Assembly (NCBI RefSeq): GCF_030546575.1
Contig: NZ_JAUOTN010000004.1
Location: forward strand, 310,001-374,000
Reading direction: 5' to 3'
Length of the DNA stretch: 64,000 bases
Source of the DNA: Pontibacter coccineus
GTDB taxonomy: Bacteria; Bacteroidota; Bacteroidia; Cytophagales; Hymenobacteraceae
Positions 34,387 through 42,772 of this stretch are shown here, piece by piece. The position numbers were made by a program, and so were the translations under genes. How positions within the stretch are numbered: position 1 is the stretch's first letter; every line of letters starts with the position of its first letter. The notes under the pieces are model-generated. The model ran no database searches. It was not told where the DNA came from and saw only the letters and a list, made by a program, of their open reading frames with translations.

Positions 34387-37300
34387 TTAGTTACTCATAT
34401 GCTGGAAATACTCGCTTACCTTCTGCTTATAGTAGGGCGTTAAGGCCGGTGGTACAGTCTGCAGTAATTCCGTTTGTTTTTCTTTCGTTCTTAAATACTT
34501 TTCAAATGACGGTGGAACTCGTCTGGCAACATCCTGAGCGCTCTTGGCTTCTCGTTTGTTATCCAGCTCCCGCTCCTTCATAGACTTCTCTGCTTCCAGC
34601 AAACGAGTAAGGATTTCGCGCTGCCGCAAGATGGTCTGGTCAGTCAAACGTTTATTAACGAGATCAGTCTCGCTTTGTTCCATCATCTTGGTGATATTTC
34701 CTAACTCACCATTGCCGCCCTTTTCGCCGGGTTTCTGCCCCTGCTTTTCCATTTCCTTCAGGGCGTTTCGCAGAGCCTCTTGCTCCGCAGCTAATTTAGC
34801 TAATTCTTCAGACAGTGCCTTACCTGACTTGCCACCTTTTTTCAATTCGTCGATTTTTTTGTTCAAAGCATCCTGCATCTGTCCAAAATCACCTGGCTGT
34901 GGCTTACTTCCCTTCTGTTTGCTGGCCATACTGCCCTGCATTTGCTGCATGGCCTGCTGCATCTGCTTCAGCGCATCGTTCAGCATCAGCGCCAGGTTGT
35001 TCATGGAAGTCATGGCTAGTTGCTGCTGTGCGGTGGCCCGGCCAACATTGCGGTCGCGCAGTTCCTTCATGCTGTTGTCCATGCTCTGGTTCATCTGGGC
35101 CACCTCGCGGGTCACGAACGATTCCAGCTGAAACACCTTCTTGGCTAGTGCAAAAAGACCGTCCTCAATTACTTTGGCATTATCGCGGAGGGAGAGCTGT
35201 TGCTGCGAAAGGGAAATAAAGCGCGGATCGGTCTGGTTCACGCCACGGAAGGCTTTCATTAGGCCTTCCTGGTCAAAGGAAAGCTTGATTAGGTTCTCCA
35301 GAATGTCGCGGAGGTTGTCCAGGTTCTGCTCCATGCCCTCCATGCTCATGCTGTTCTGCATCTGTTCCATTTGCTGGGCCATCTGCTTCATCTTCTCCCC
35401 TGCCTTCTGCTGCGACTCGCTGGCTTTCTTATTCTGGTTCTTTTCGAGCTGCTGCTGTCCTTGCTCCATGTCCTGCTCTATCTGCTGCTGTTCCTGCTGC
35501 ATTTGCTGCTCGTCCATCTGGTTCGGGTTCTGAAGCTTGTCGTTGAGCTCCTTCAAATCCTTCATGTCCTGCTTCAGCTGCTCAAACTCCTCTTTTAGGC
35601 TTTCCTGCTCCTGCTGTAGTTGTTTGTTTTCTTCTTGCTTCTGTGCGGTTTTGTCGGCCAACTCTTCCTGCTCTTTTGCCATCTCCTCCAGCTTGTTGGT
35701 GATATTGTCGAGTTTTTGCTCAAACTGAAGCTGTTTAAATAACTCCAGCGCCCTTTCGAGTTCACGCTCCATGTTGCGCTCGCGGTTATCGAGTTTGCTC
35801 AGCAATTTCTGTAGTTCGGAGTCTTTCGGACTTTGCTCCTGCAATAGCTTTTCAAGCTCCTCGTATAGTTTTTTAGTTTCTTCGTCGAGCAGGCTGTCCA
35901 TCAGTTTCTTCAGCTCCTGCGCTTTTTCGGCCAGTTGCTTATCCTGTTCCGAGAACATATTCTGTTTTTTATTGAGCTCATCAAATAGCTCTTTCATGGA
36001 GGAAATGTCCTGCTCCAGTTGTTTGCGCTTCTCGGCCAGGTCCTCCAGCTGCTTTTTGTCCTGCCAGTTCAATTCGCGCTTGGTCTTCATCTTCTCCTCG
36101 GACTGGGCGAGCTCCTCCTTTAGCTTGGTACTTCTCTCCAGGGACTTGCTGAGCTGACTCTCCACCGACTGCGCATTGCTGATTAGTTCCTGTTCCAGGT
36201 CTTTTTTACTTGGTACACGCAGTTCGAAGGAACGCGTCCGTGCGCTCTTAGGCCCTTTCAATCCGTCGTTGTCCCATACCTGCACAAAGTACTCCAGCTT
36301 GTCGCCCGGGTTGAGTTGCAAACCGGCTGTGTTCCACTGGTGGTAATAAGTTTGGTTGAGTTGCTGTCGGTTCAGTCCGATCGGCACGCTCTTATACCTG
36401 GCCTGCGGGTTCTTATCGTTGGTCACTTTATAGTGCAGCACCAGTTGGGTCAGACCATAGTCGTCTCCTATCTCACCGGCAAGCACCACAAAGCGGTAGA
36501 GCGCCGAGTCGTGGTACTGCTCCAACGTGATCTGCGGGTGGCGGTCAGGTATAGTGGTAATCTGGTAATTGATCTCTTCTTTGTTGCTGCTATGCGCATT
36601 TCGCAGGTCGACGCCATAGTTCTGGCTTTCGGTAAACTGTTTGCTGGCTGTGAATAAGTTTGCCTTAGGTTGGGCTACAAGCGTTTCAGAGGGGTTTTCT
36701 AAATTGATTTCAACACGATCCGTTTCAGTGGCGTCAAAATTCCAGGTAATGGTGCTGCCTGCAGGTACAGTGGCATTCCCCGAGTTATGGATCAGCTCAG
36801 GCTTGCGCTTCAGGTAAGCGGGGTAGGTCACTTCCATGTGGAAATTCTTCAGGCTGGGGCGGGAAAGCAGTTGCAGGTTGTAGTCATCAGACATGAAGCC
36901 GGACCCTTCCAGTTGGAACTCGACCGGGCGTTGCAGCTGCTTAAAGGTATAGGTATAGCCACTGCCGCTCTTCTGCAGCCGCTGACGTCTGCCGTTGTAG
37001 TGAATGTATACCTCGTTCGGTATGGTTTTGCCTTCCAGCTGCACTTTCAGTTCGAAGTCCTCTCCTCTAAAGGTCTGGAGCGATTCGTTCTCCACCACAA
37101 ACTGGAAAGGTGCCAGCGGGGTATAGTGTTTCTTGTAGTTAAGGATGCGCTCCGTGCCCTGCACAAAAATGGTAGGGTATAGCAAGGCAATCAAGAGCAT
37201 AATAACGGCTGGAAGCGCTATGTATTTGAGAAGCGGTTTGTTCTCGCGATAGGTGACGGCCTCCTCAAAAGGATAATTGACAAGCTGGGAAGAGCGCTGG

Positions 37301-37695
37301 GCTATACTTGCGGCAATGAGCTCGTTGGTCCGGTCGAGGTCCTTTAGCTGAATGGCATTCAGAAGCTTGTCTTTTATTTCGGGATAGTGGTCCCCCACCC
37401 TGGCAGCTGCCTGCTCGTCTGAAAGTAACTTTCGGAGGTTGGTTAAGGCTGAGAGCGGCAGAATGATCCAGCGAACAAGGGCGTAAACAGTAAGGGCGAC
37501 AAAAGAGAACAGCAAAAAGGCCCGTACAAACACCGGGAAATAAAAAATGTACTCCAGCAGACTGTACACAATGTAGATGGACATCGGCAAGCCGATGGCG
37601 AAAATGCTCCCCCGCAACAACAGGTTGAGGTAGAACTTTTTCTTAAAGGCCTGCAGCTGGTGTAACAGCCTGTCCATCGCATCGTGCTGATTCAT
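34387..37695 (-). CDS. DUF4175 family membrane-anchored coiled-coil protein
   Basis: 1102 residues. Three or so membrane helices in the first 190 residues (GSIFAIGLPMSIYIVYSLLEY, FLLFSFVALTVYALV, LPAVIMLLIALLY), then an Ig-like region to about residue 500, then some 500 residues of highly charged coiled coil very rich in Gln, Glu, Lys and Met, and a basic C-terminal segment. This is the layout of Bacteroidota DUF4175 proteins, whose role is unknown. The coiled coil would lie in the periplasm if the last helix leaves the chain there. First gene of the block leading to ybeY and mnmG. Confidence 0.88.
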   Translation of the reverse strand: MNQHDAMDRLLHQLQAFKKKFYLNLLLRGSIFAIGLPMSIYIVYSLLEYIFYFPVFVRAFLLFSFVALTVYALVRWIILPLSALTNLRKLLSDEQAAARVGDHYPEIKDKLLNAIQLKDLDRTNELIAASIAQRSSQLVNYPFEEAVTYRENKPLLKYIALPAVIMLLIALLYPTIFVQGTERILNYKKHYTPLAPFQFVVENESLQTFRGEDFELKVQLEGKTIPNEVYIHYNGRRQRLQKSGSGYTYTFKQLQRPVEFQLEGSGFMSDDYNLQLLSRPSLKNFHMEVTYPAYLKRKPELIHNSGNATVPAGSTITWNFDATETDRVEINLENPSETLVAQPKANLFTASKQFTESQNYGVDLRNAHSSNKEEINYQITTIPDRHPQITLEQYHDSALYRFVVLAGEIGDDYGLTQLVLHYKVTNDKNPQARYKSVPIGLNRQQLNQTYYHQWNTAGLQLNPGDKLEYFVQVWDNDGLKGPKSARTRSFELRVPSKKDLEQELISNAQSVESQLSKSLERSTKLKEELAQSEEKMKTKRELNWQDKKQLEDLAEKRKQLEQDISSMKELFDELNKKQNMFSEQDKQLAEKAQELKKLMDSLLDEETKKLYEELEKLLQEQSPKDSELQKLLSKLDNRERNMERELERALELFKQLQFEQKLDNITNKLEEMAKEQEELADKTAQKQEENKQLQQEQESLKEEFEQLKQDMKDLKELNDKLQNPNQMDEQQMQQEQQQIEQDMEQGQQQLEKNQNKKASESQQKAGEKMKQMAQQMEQMQNSMSMEGMEQNLDNLRDILENLIKLSFDQEGLMKAFRGVNQTDPRFISLSQQQLSLRDNAKVIEDGLFALAKKVFQLESFVTREVAQMNQSMDNSMKELRDRNVGRATAQQQLAMTSMNNLALMLNDALKQMQQAMQQMQGSMASKQKGSKPQPGDFGQMQDALNKKIDELKKGGKSGKALSEELAKLAAEQEALRNALKEMEKQGQKPGEKGGNGELGNITKMMEQSETDLVNKRLTDQTILRQREILTRLLEAEKSMKERELDNKREAKSAQDVARRVPPSFEKYLRTKEKQTELLQTVPPALTPYYKQKVSEYFQHMSN

Positions 37696-37852
37696 CTGCC
37701 TGATTCTTTAATTATTGCAAACTCATGCTTACAGCTAATGATTAACCTGAGAGGTATAAGTTGTTAAACTATAGAAATTTAAGAGAATCTCCTAAAGCCT
37801 CTATTATTAAACTGACGACGAGGTCAATTTAGTATACGTACAGCGCGTTGTA

Positions 37853-38614
37853 CTATATAATATCCAATAACACGGGGCAGTGATCAGAATGTTTGGCCTC
37901 TGGCAGAATGGCGGCCCGCTGCATACGATCCTGCAAATTGCCTGTCACCATGTTGTAATCGATACGCCAGCCCAGGTTCTTGGAGCGGGCTCCAGCCCTG
38001 TAGCTCCACCAGCTGTAGTTGTGCGGCTCCTTGTTGAAATGGCGGAAACTGTCGACAAAACCACTCTCGATAAAAGAGGTCATCCAATTACGCTCTTCAG
38101 GTAAAAAGCCCGAACTTTTGGCATTCGATTTTGGATTGTGAATATCGATCGCCTGGTGACAGATATTGTAATCGCCGCTGATCACCATACCTGGCAAGGT
38201 CTGCTTCAGGTCACCGATATACCCATTGAAATCGTCGAGCCACTGCATCTTAAAGCTCTGCCGCTCATCGCCACTGGAGCCGGAAGGCATGTATACGCTC
38301 ATCACTGAGAAATCGTCGTAGTCTGCGCGGATCACACGGCCTTCGTTGTCGTAGCATGCTATGCCACAACCTATCTCTACATGCTTTGGCTTCTCTTTGC
38401 TGAGGATGGCCACCCCGCTATACCCCTTCTTGACAGCAGGGTGCAGGTATACGTTATAGCCCAGGTCTTCGAAAATGGCCCGGTCAAACTTCACTTCGCA
38501 GGCCTTGATTTCCTGCAGGCAAAGCACATCCGGGTTAGCAGCTTTCACCCAATCCTGAAATCCTTTAGAAATAGCGGCACGGATGCCGTTTACGTTATAG
38601 GTAATAATTTTCAT
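37853..38614 (-). CDS. xth: Exodeoxyribonuclease III (AP endonuclease)
   Basis: 253 residues from MKIITYNVNGIRAA; an upstream ATG adds 11 residues unlike the family. Endonuclease/exonuclease/phosphatase fold with LQEIKA (catalytic Glu near residue 34), GDYNICH (Asp-Asn pair) and KHSDHCPV at the end (Asp-His). It cuts at abasic sites and trims 3' ends in base-excision repair. Confidence 0.95.
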   Translation of the reverse strand: MKIITYNVNGIRAAISKGFQDWVKAANPDVLCLQEIKACEVKFDRAIFEDLGYNVYLHPAVKKGYSGVAILSKEKPKHVEIGCGIACYDNEGRVIRADYDDFSVMSVYMPSGSSGDERQSFKMQWLDDFNGYIGDLKQTLPGMVISGDYNICHQAIDIHNPKSNAKSSGFLPEERNWMTSFIESGFVDSFRHFNKEPHNYSWWSYRAGARSKNLGWRIDYNMVTGNLQDRMQRAAILPEAKHSDHCPVLLDII

Positions 38615-38714
38615 ACTTACAGTTTCGCGTCCATGCACAGGCAGCATGGCTACCCTTCAACTTTTGGGAGAGGAGACATGCTGCCAGCACAGGTTAAATA
38701 ATTTGCTTGAGAAG

Positions 38715-39065
38715 TTAAATATCGTCGGCTCTATCAAAGTACTCCAGGATGTGCCACTTCAGCATTCGCTCCTGGTCTTTCAGGTTGGTGAAAGGAATAG
38801 GCTTGACAGAGCGATAATGCGGCCACCCTTCTTCGTCAACCTGCTCTAATTCGTAGAAACCCGACAGGCTAAATACCTTGCAGGTGGCGATGTGCATCAG
38901 GTCCTGCTTTTCTTCTTTTGTAAAATTCGAGATACCCCTGCCCAGTTCCTGTATACCTATCAAAAAGAGGATCGCATTCAGGTCAGGCTTCTTCCCGAAA
39001 GTCTTCATCATAGAAGCCCGCAGATTGGTCCATCTGTGCTCCAGGTTAGATGATTCGTCGGTCAT
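38715..39065 (-). CDS. Conserved protein of unknown function
   Basis: 116 residues, soluble, with FLIGIQELGRG and EEKQDLMHIATCK in the middle and a tryptophan-rich DEEGWPHYRSV segment. It resembles a small protein kept in many Bacteroidota genomes, with no known function. 100 bases upstream of xth on the same strand; between them lies a long inverted repeat (GGCAGCATG at 38640 and CATGCTGCC at 38678). Confidence 0.78.
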   Translation of the reverse strand: MTDESSNLEHRWTNLRASMMKTFGKKPDLNAILFLIGIQELGRGISNFTKEEKQDLMHIATCKVFSLSGFYELEQVDEEGWPHYRSVKPIPFTNLKDQERMLKWHILEYFDRADDI

Positions 39066-39154
39066 ATAAGTTAATTGTTAAATGGCTAAATTGTTAAATC
39101 GTTGACCTCATATCGTAAAGAGCAACAGGTGAACAACCCAGCATTTGAGACATT

Positions 39155-39508
39155 TTAAGAAGCGCTTTGCTGGGCTTTAAGTTCCTCCCAATACTCGACG
39201 GCACGGCGGAAATGCGGGATCACAATAGAACCTCCCACCAGGTTGGCAATGGAGAACACCTCAAACACCTGCTCGTCCGAAACGCCCTCATCAAAGCATT
39301 TGCCCAGGTGATACTTGATGCAATCATCGCAGCGGAGCACCATGGAGGCCACTAAGCCAAGCATCTCCTTGGTTTTTACATCAAGGGCGCCCTCCGCGTA
39401 GGTATTGGTGTCGAGGTTAAAAAAGCGTTTGATTACTTTGTTGTCGTACGACATGATACGTTCGTTCATGCGCGTACGATATTCGTTGAATTCTTCTATC
39501 TGACTCAT
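39155..39508 (-). CDS. AhpD-like carboxymuconolactone decarboxylase family protein
   Basis: 117 residues. The core MVLRCDDCIKYHLGKCFDEG carries the CxxC and downstream His of AhpD-type peroxidase partners, and the rest matches the CMD fold (VFEVFSIANLVGGSIVIPH). Such proteins are disulfide reductases or decarboxylases; with the CxxC-H set a redox role is more likely. Stand-alone, same strand as its neighbours. Confidence 0.87.
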   Translation of the reverse strand: MSQIEEFNEYRTRMNERIMSYDNKVIKRFFNLDTNTYAEGALDVKTKEMLGLVASMVLRCDDCIKYHLGKCFDEGVSDEQVFEVFSIANLVGGSIVIPHFRRAVEYWEELKAQQSAS

Positions 39509-39603
39509 TGTTGTGTGTGCTATGACTGTTTTATGCTATTAAAAGTATAAGAGATAAAGTTAATCGAAATTATCAAGAATACCTTAACCACATCAGCCCC
39601 GCT

Positions 39604-40290
39604 ATGTTACAGGATTTCCTGTCCCTGCTTTTTCCTGAAATATGCCACGCATGCGACCAACCACTGGCCCGGGGCGAGCACTATATCTGTACCGAGTGCA
39701 ATGTGAAGCTCCCTTACACCGACCTGCATGTGCACGGCGCAACTGAGCTGAATTACCTGCAGCAGCGGTTCTGGGGAAAGGTACCTGTTAGGTTTGCGTT
39801 TTCTTACCTGCATTTCAGATCCAAAGGGCGTGTGCAGCGTGTGCTCCATAAACTCAAATACAAAGGCGCGCAGGAACTTGGTGAGCATCTGGGCAAGCGG
39901 TATGGGGCCTTACTCTACGACCATGGCTATGCCGCGCACTTCGATCTGATTGTGCCTGTGCCGCTCCACCGCCTGAAACTGCGCCGCCGTGGGTATAACC
40001 AGTCTGAGGGCTTTGCCAAAGGGCTGGCAGAGGCTTTGCAGGTTCCGTGGAGCAGTAAAGTGCTGGAGCGCGCAGTGGACACCGACTCGCAGACAAAGAA
40101 GAGCCGCTTAGACCGCTGGCAGAATGTGGAACAGGTATTCCTGGTGAAGCAGGCAGAGGAGGTAAAGGGAAAACGCATCCTGCTAGTGGACGATGTGCTG
40201 ACCACCGGTGCGACACTGGAAGCCTGCGCCCACGCACTGTTGCAGCATGGATGCAGCGAAGTCAGCGTGACTACTATTGCCGCAGCCTAG
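39604..40290 (+). CDS. comF: ComF family protein (double zinc ribbon plus PRTase)
   Basis: 228 residues. N-terminal zinc-binding cysteines CHAC and CTEC, then a phosphoribosyltransferase domain with IVPVPLHRLKLRRRGYNQS and the PRPP loop RILLVDDVLTTGATLEAC. ComF proteins are linked to DNA uptake in naturally competent bacteria, though their reaction is unclear. Its stop codon TAG runs into a GGTATA word. It converges with gldJ through a shared terminator. Relevant to the idea that the TATACCT word could be an uptake signal, but no other competence gene except radA is in view. Confidence 0.9.
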   Translation: MLQDFLSLLFPEICHACDQPLARGEHYICTECNVKLPYTDLHVHGATELNYLQQRFWGKVPVRFAFSYLHFRSKGRVQRVLHKLKYKGAQELGEHLGKRYGALLYDHGYAAHFDLIVPVPLHRLKLRRRGYNQSEGFAKGLAEALQVPWSSKVLERAVDTDSQTKKSRLDRWQNVEQVFLVKQAEEVKGKRILLVDDVLTTGATLEACAHALLQHGCSEVSVTTIAAA

Positions 40291-40300
40291 GTATAAATGC

Positions 40301-40333
40301 AAAAAGCCCGGGTAAACCCCGGGCTCTTTAAAA
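40301..40333. terminator. Terminator between comF and gldJ
   Basis: AGCCCGGG pairs with CCCGGGCT around TAAACC; A-rich and T-rich flanks suit both directions. Confidence 0.8.
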
Positions 40334-40353
40334 TATAGTATTAACTGTTAGTC

Positions 40354-41589
40354 TTATCTGTTAGACCCGGCGTTGATCATCGCGCAACGGAAACCGATTG
40401 TCGCTGTAGATGAGTCCTGTGCCATAAATCTTCTGGTACCTGGAGACAGCCAGTAGGCTACGTCTTTCCATGAACCTCCTTTGAAAACGCGTACTTCGTT
40501 GCTGATCAGCGAGTGGAAACCTTCTGCCGTGTCGTAGTTTTCAGCTTCGTCCTGATAACCGTCTCTGCGGAAAGGGTTCAGGTCTTCTACGTCCTGGAAA
40601 GAAAGTGGGCGGTAAACGTCCTGCACCCACTCGTTTACGTTACCAGCCATGTTGTAGAGACCGAAGTCGTTTGGCGGATAGGCGTAGATGTAATCCGTGA
40701 TCATGGCGCCGTCGTTCAGCGAACCGGCTACACCGGCGTAGTCACCACGGCCACGCTTGAAGTTAGCCAGGAACTGGCCCATTTTCTTGCCGTGTGGGTT
40801 ACGCAGCTGATGGCCATCCCAAGGGTATAGTCTTCTGTTGTTCTGGTTTTCGTCCTCGTTGTACTGGGTACCGATCAAAGCCTGGGCAGCATACTCCCAC
40901 TCAGCCTCTGTTGGGAGGCGGTAGTTTGGCAACACATAGCCAGACTCGATGGAAAGTGCTGTAGCCTCAGTTGCTTCCTCCGTACGGTTTCTACCGAAGA
41001 GGCCTTTTCTCTTCTTGCCGCCAGTTGTTGCTTCCTTGGCCAGGTTCTCGTTCACCTTAGCCGTACGCCAGGTGCAATAGTCGTTGGCCTGAAGCCAGCT
41101 AACACCTACCACCGGGAAGAAACGGAAACCAGGGTAGCGCAGGTAATACGTTACGTAAGGGTCGTTGAAGGAAAGCTGACGAGACCATACAGTTGTGTCC
41201 GGAAGAGCAGCTACGTATACCTCAGGTATAGAGTCACGCTTCAGGTAATGCAGGTACTCCAGCCAGTGGATGTTAGCCACCTCGGTTTCGTCCATGTAAA
41301 AAGAAGCTACCGTTACCGTGCGTTCGATATTGTCACGGGTCATGGCGATGTCCTCCTCCATAGAGCCCAGCGTGGTACGGCCACCTTCAATAAATACAAG
41401 ACCCGGCGCCTGCGGGAAATCTTCGTAATCGTTTACCTGAAACGCCGTTTCGTCCTCGTTGTATTCTATACCCGTGGCCGAGCTATAATCGCCTGGGTCA
41501 GTGCTAGTTGGATAGCCGCCACCTTTGCCACATGATGCAAGGAGAGCCCCTCCTACTACAACGGCAGATACATACTTAATAAGCTTCAT
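40354..41589 (-). CDS. gldJ: Gliding motility/T9SS lipoprotein GldJ (SUMF1 fold)
   Basis: 411 residues with a lipoprotein signal ending LLASC (cysteine at 20). The rest is a formylglycine-generating-enzyme (SUMF1) fold: PGLVFIEGGRTTLGS, SFYMDETEVANIHWLEYLHYL, YRLPTEAEWEYAAQ, GNVNEWVQDVYRP and GFRCAM near the end. The MDETEVAN-LEYLHYL segment is closest to GldJ, which is needed for gliding and type IX secretion; GldK is the main alternative and it too is often found after a PorP/SprF gene. The catalytic role of the fold is probably lost. Directly follows the PorP/SprF gene by 63 bases. Confidence 0.8.
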   Translation of the reverse strand: MKLIKYVSAVVVGGALLASCGKGGGYPTSTDPGDYSSATGIEYNEDETAFQVNDYEDFPQAPGLVFIEGGRTTLGSMEEDIAMTRDNIERTVTVASFYMDETEVANIHWLEYLHYLKRDSIPEVYVAALPDTTVWSRQLSFNDPYVTYYLRYPGFRFFPVVGVSWLQANDYCTWRTAKVNENLAKEATTGGKKRKGLFGRNRTEEATEATALSIESGYVLPNYRLPTEAEWEYAAQALIGTQYNEDENQNNRRLYPWDGHQLRNPHGKKMGQFLANFKRGRGDYAGVAGSLNDGAMITDYIYAYPPNDFGLYNMAGNVNEWVQDVYRPLSFQDVEDLNPFRRDGYQDEAENYDTAEGFHSLISNEVRVFKGGSWKDVAYWLSPGTRRFMAQDSSTATIGFRCAMINAGSNR

Positions 41590-41652
41590 AGATTAGGACC
41601 TACTAATGATAAGGTTCTTTTAATGTAATTTAACGTGCAATTATAACTAAAT

Positions 41653-42666
41653 TCAGAATGCCGGACAAACAATGTTATGGTTTATTTTGGACGATCGTCG
41701 GGCAGTGAACAAATTATTTAAGTTAAGTTGTTCAAAAACGAGCGAAATTTCATTCGCCCCTCCCGCCTGCCTGCCAAAACCCTTCACTCCCACGTCGTGG
41801 CTAAAGCCGATGCGAAGCCTGTTGAGGCTCACGCCTGCAATTATACCTAAGCTCTGGTCTTGGTCGGCGCCCGTTGCAGGTACTCCTTTATATATTACTC
41901 CTAACGCCAGAGGCGAATAAATAGTATACAAGGCTAAATCAATGCGACTAAAATTCTGCTGATGCGTGAAATTCAGTGCCGGGCTTACGCTAAACTCTGC
42001 ATTGCCGCGCCTCAGGCCAGTGCTCAGATAAAACTTATACCCGGCATTTGCCACAAACCGCAGGGGCAGGCGCGTTGTCTCATCGAAGCCATAGTTTGGC
42101 TGGTTGAGGTGCGACACGTTGAGACCTGCCCAGAAATTGTTATTGTACAAGATGCTCCCTACGGCAAAGCTTACATAATTAGTCGGATCAAATTGATTGG
42201 CTTCGGCTGAAGTAAGGGCAGTTTGTCCGTAGTCGGAGAGCTGGTCGCCAAACACCAGGTTGTCGTAATTAACACGGAGCGAGGCAATCGTCGTCTGCAG
42301 GCCGGCAGCGAAAGCCAGGTTCTCGGTGAGGCGGGTGTGGTAGGCATAGGCCAGGGCGGCCTGCAGTTTTTGTAATCCGCCAATACCGGCGCGGTCTTGC
42401 TGCAGTACCATCCCAATTGCACTTTTGGTGCCATCAAAGCGATAGTCGGCCGAGACCTGGTTGGTGATAAAGGACCCATTAAGCGAAGGCCACTGGTTGC
42501 GGTGCGCAACGGCCACACTCCAGTCGCGCCCAAGCCCGCTGAAGGCAGGGTTCAGGTATAGCCGGTTGGCGTACTGTTGCGTAAAATGCGCATCTTGCCC
42601 TGTTGCCTGCAAGCCGCAAAGGCAAATCATCAGGCAAAAAAGTAATTTTGTGAGGCCTATGCGCAT
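41653..42666 (-). CDS. PorP/SprF family outer-membrane protein of type IX secretion
   Basis: 337 residues with a signal peptide MRIGLTKLLFCLMICLCGLQATGQ. The mature protein starts DAHFTQQYANRLYLNPAFSGLGRDWSV (in parts), which is the hallmark of PorP/SprF proteins, and continues as a beta-barrel with the family segments HTRLTENLAFAAG and FSHDVGVKGFG. These proteins help place secreted adhesins at the cell surface. Upstream of gldJ, same strand; divergent from the AsmA gene with 106 bases between. Confidence 0.88.
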   Translation of the reverse strand: MRIGLTKLLFCLMICLCGLQATGQDAHFTQQYANRLYLNPAFSGLGRDWSVAVAHRNQWPSLNGSFITNQVSADYRFDGTKSAIGMVLQQDRAGIGGLQKLQAALAYAYHTRLTENLAFAAGLQTTIASLRVNYDNLVFGDQLSDYGQTALTSAEANQFDPTNYVSFAVGSILYNNNFWAGLNVSHLNQPNYGFDETTRLPLRFVANAGYKFYLSTGLRRGNAEFSVSPALNFTHQQNFSRIDLALYTIYSPLALGVIYKGVPATGADQDQSLGIIAGVSLNRLRIGFSHDVGVKGFGRQAGGANEISLVFEQLNLNNLFTARRSSKINHNIVCPAF

Positions 42667-42772
42667 ACTTTCAGTACTCCTGAACGGTTATTGCTGCAGC
42701 GCTTGTATAATTTCTGCATGGTTTTCGCTATAAAATTATATAGCTTAGCTTTTACTAAACGCAACCACCTAT

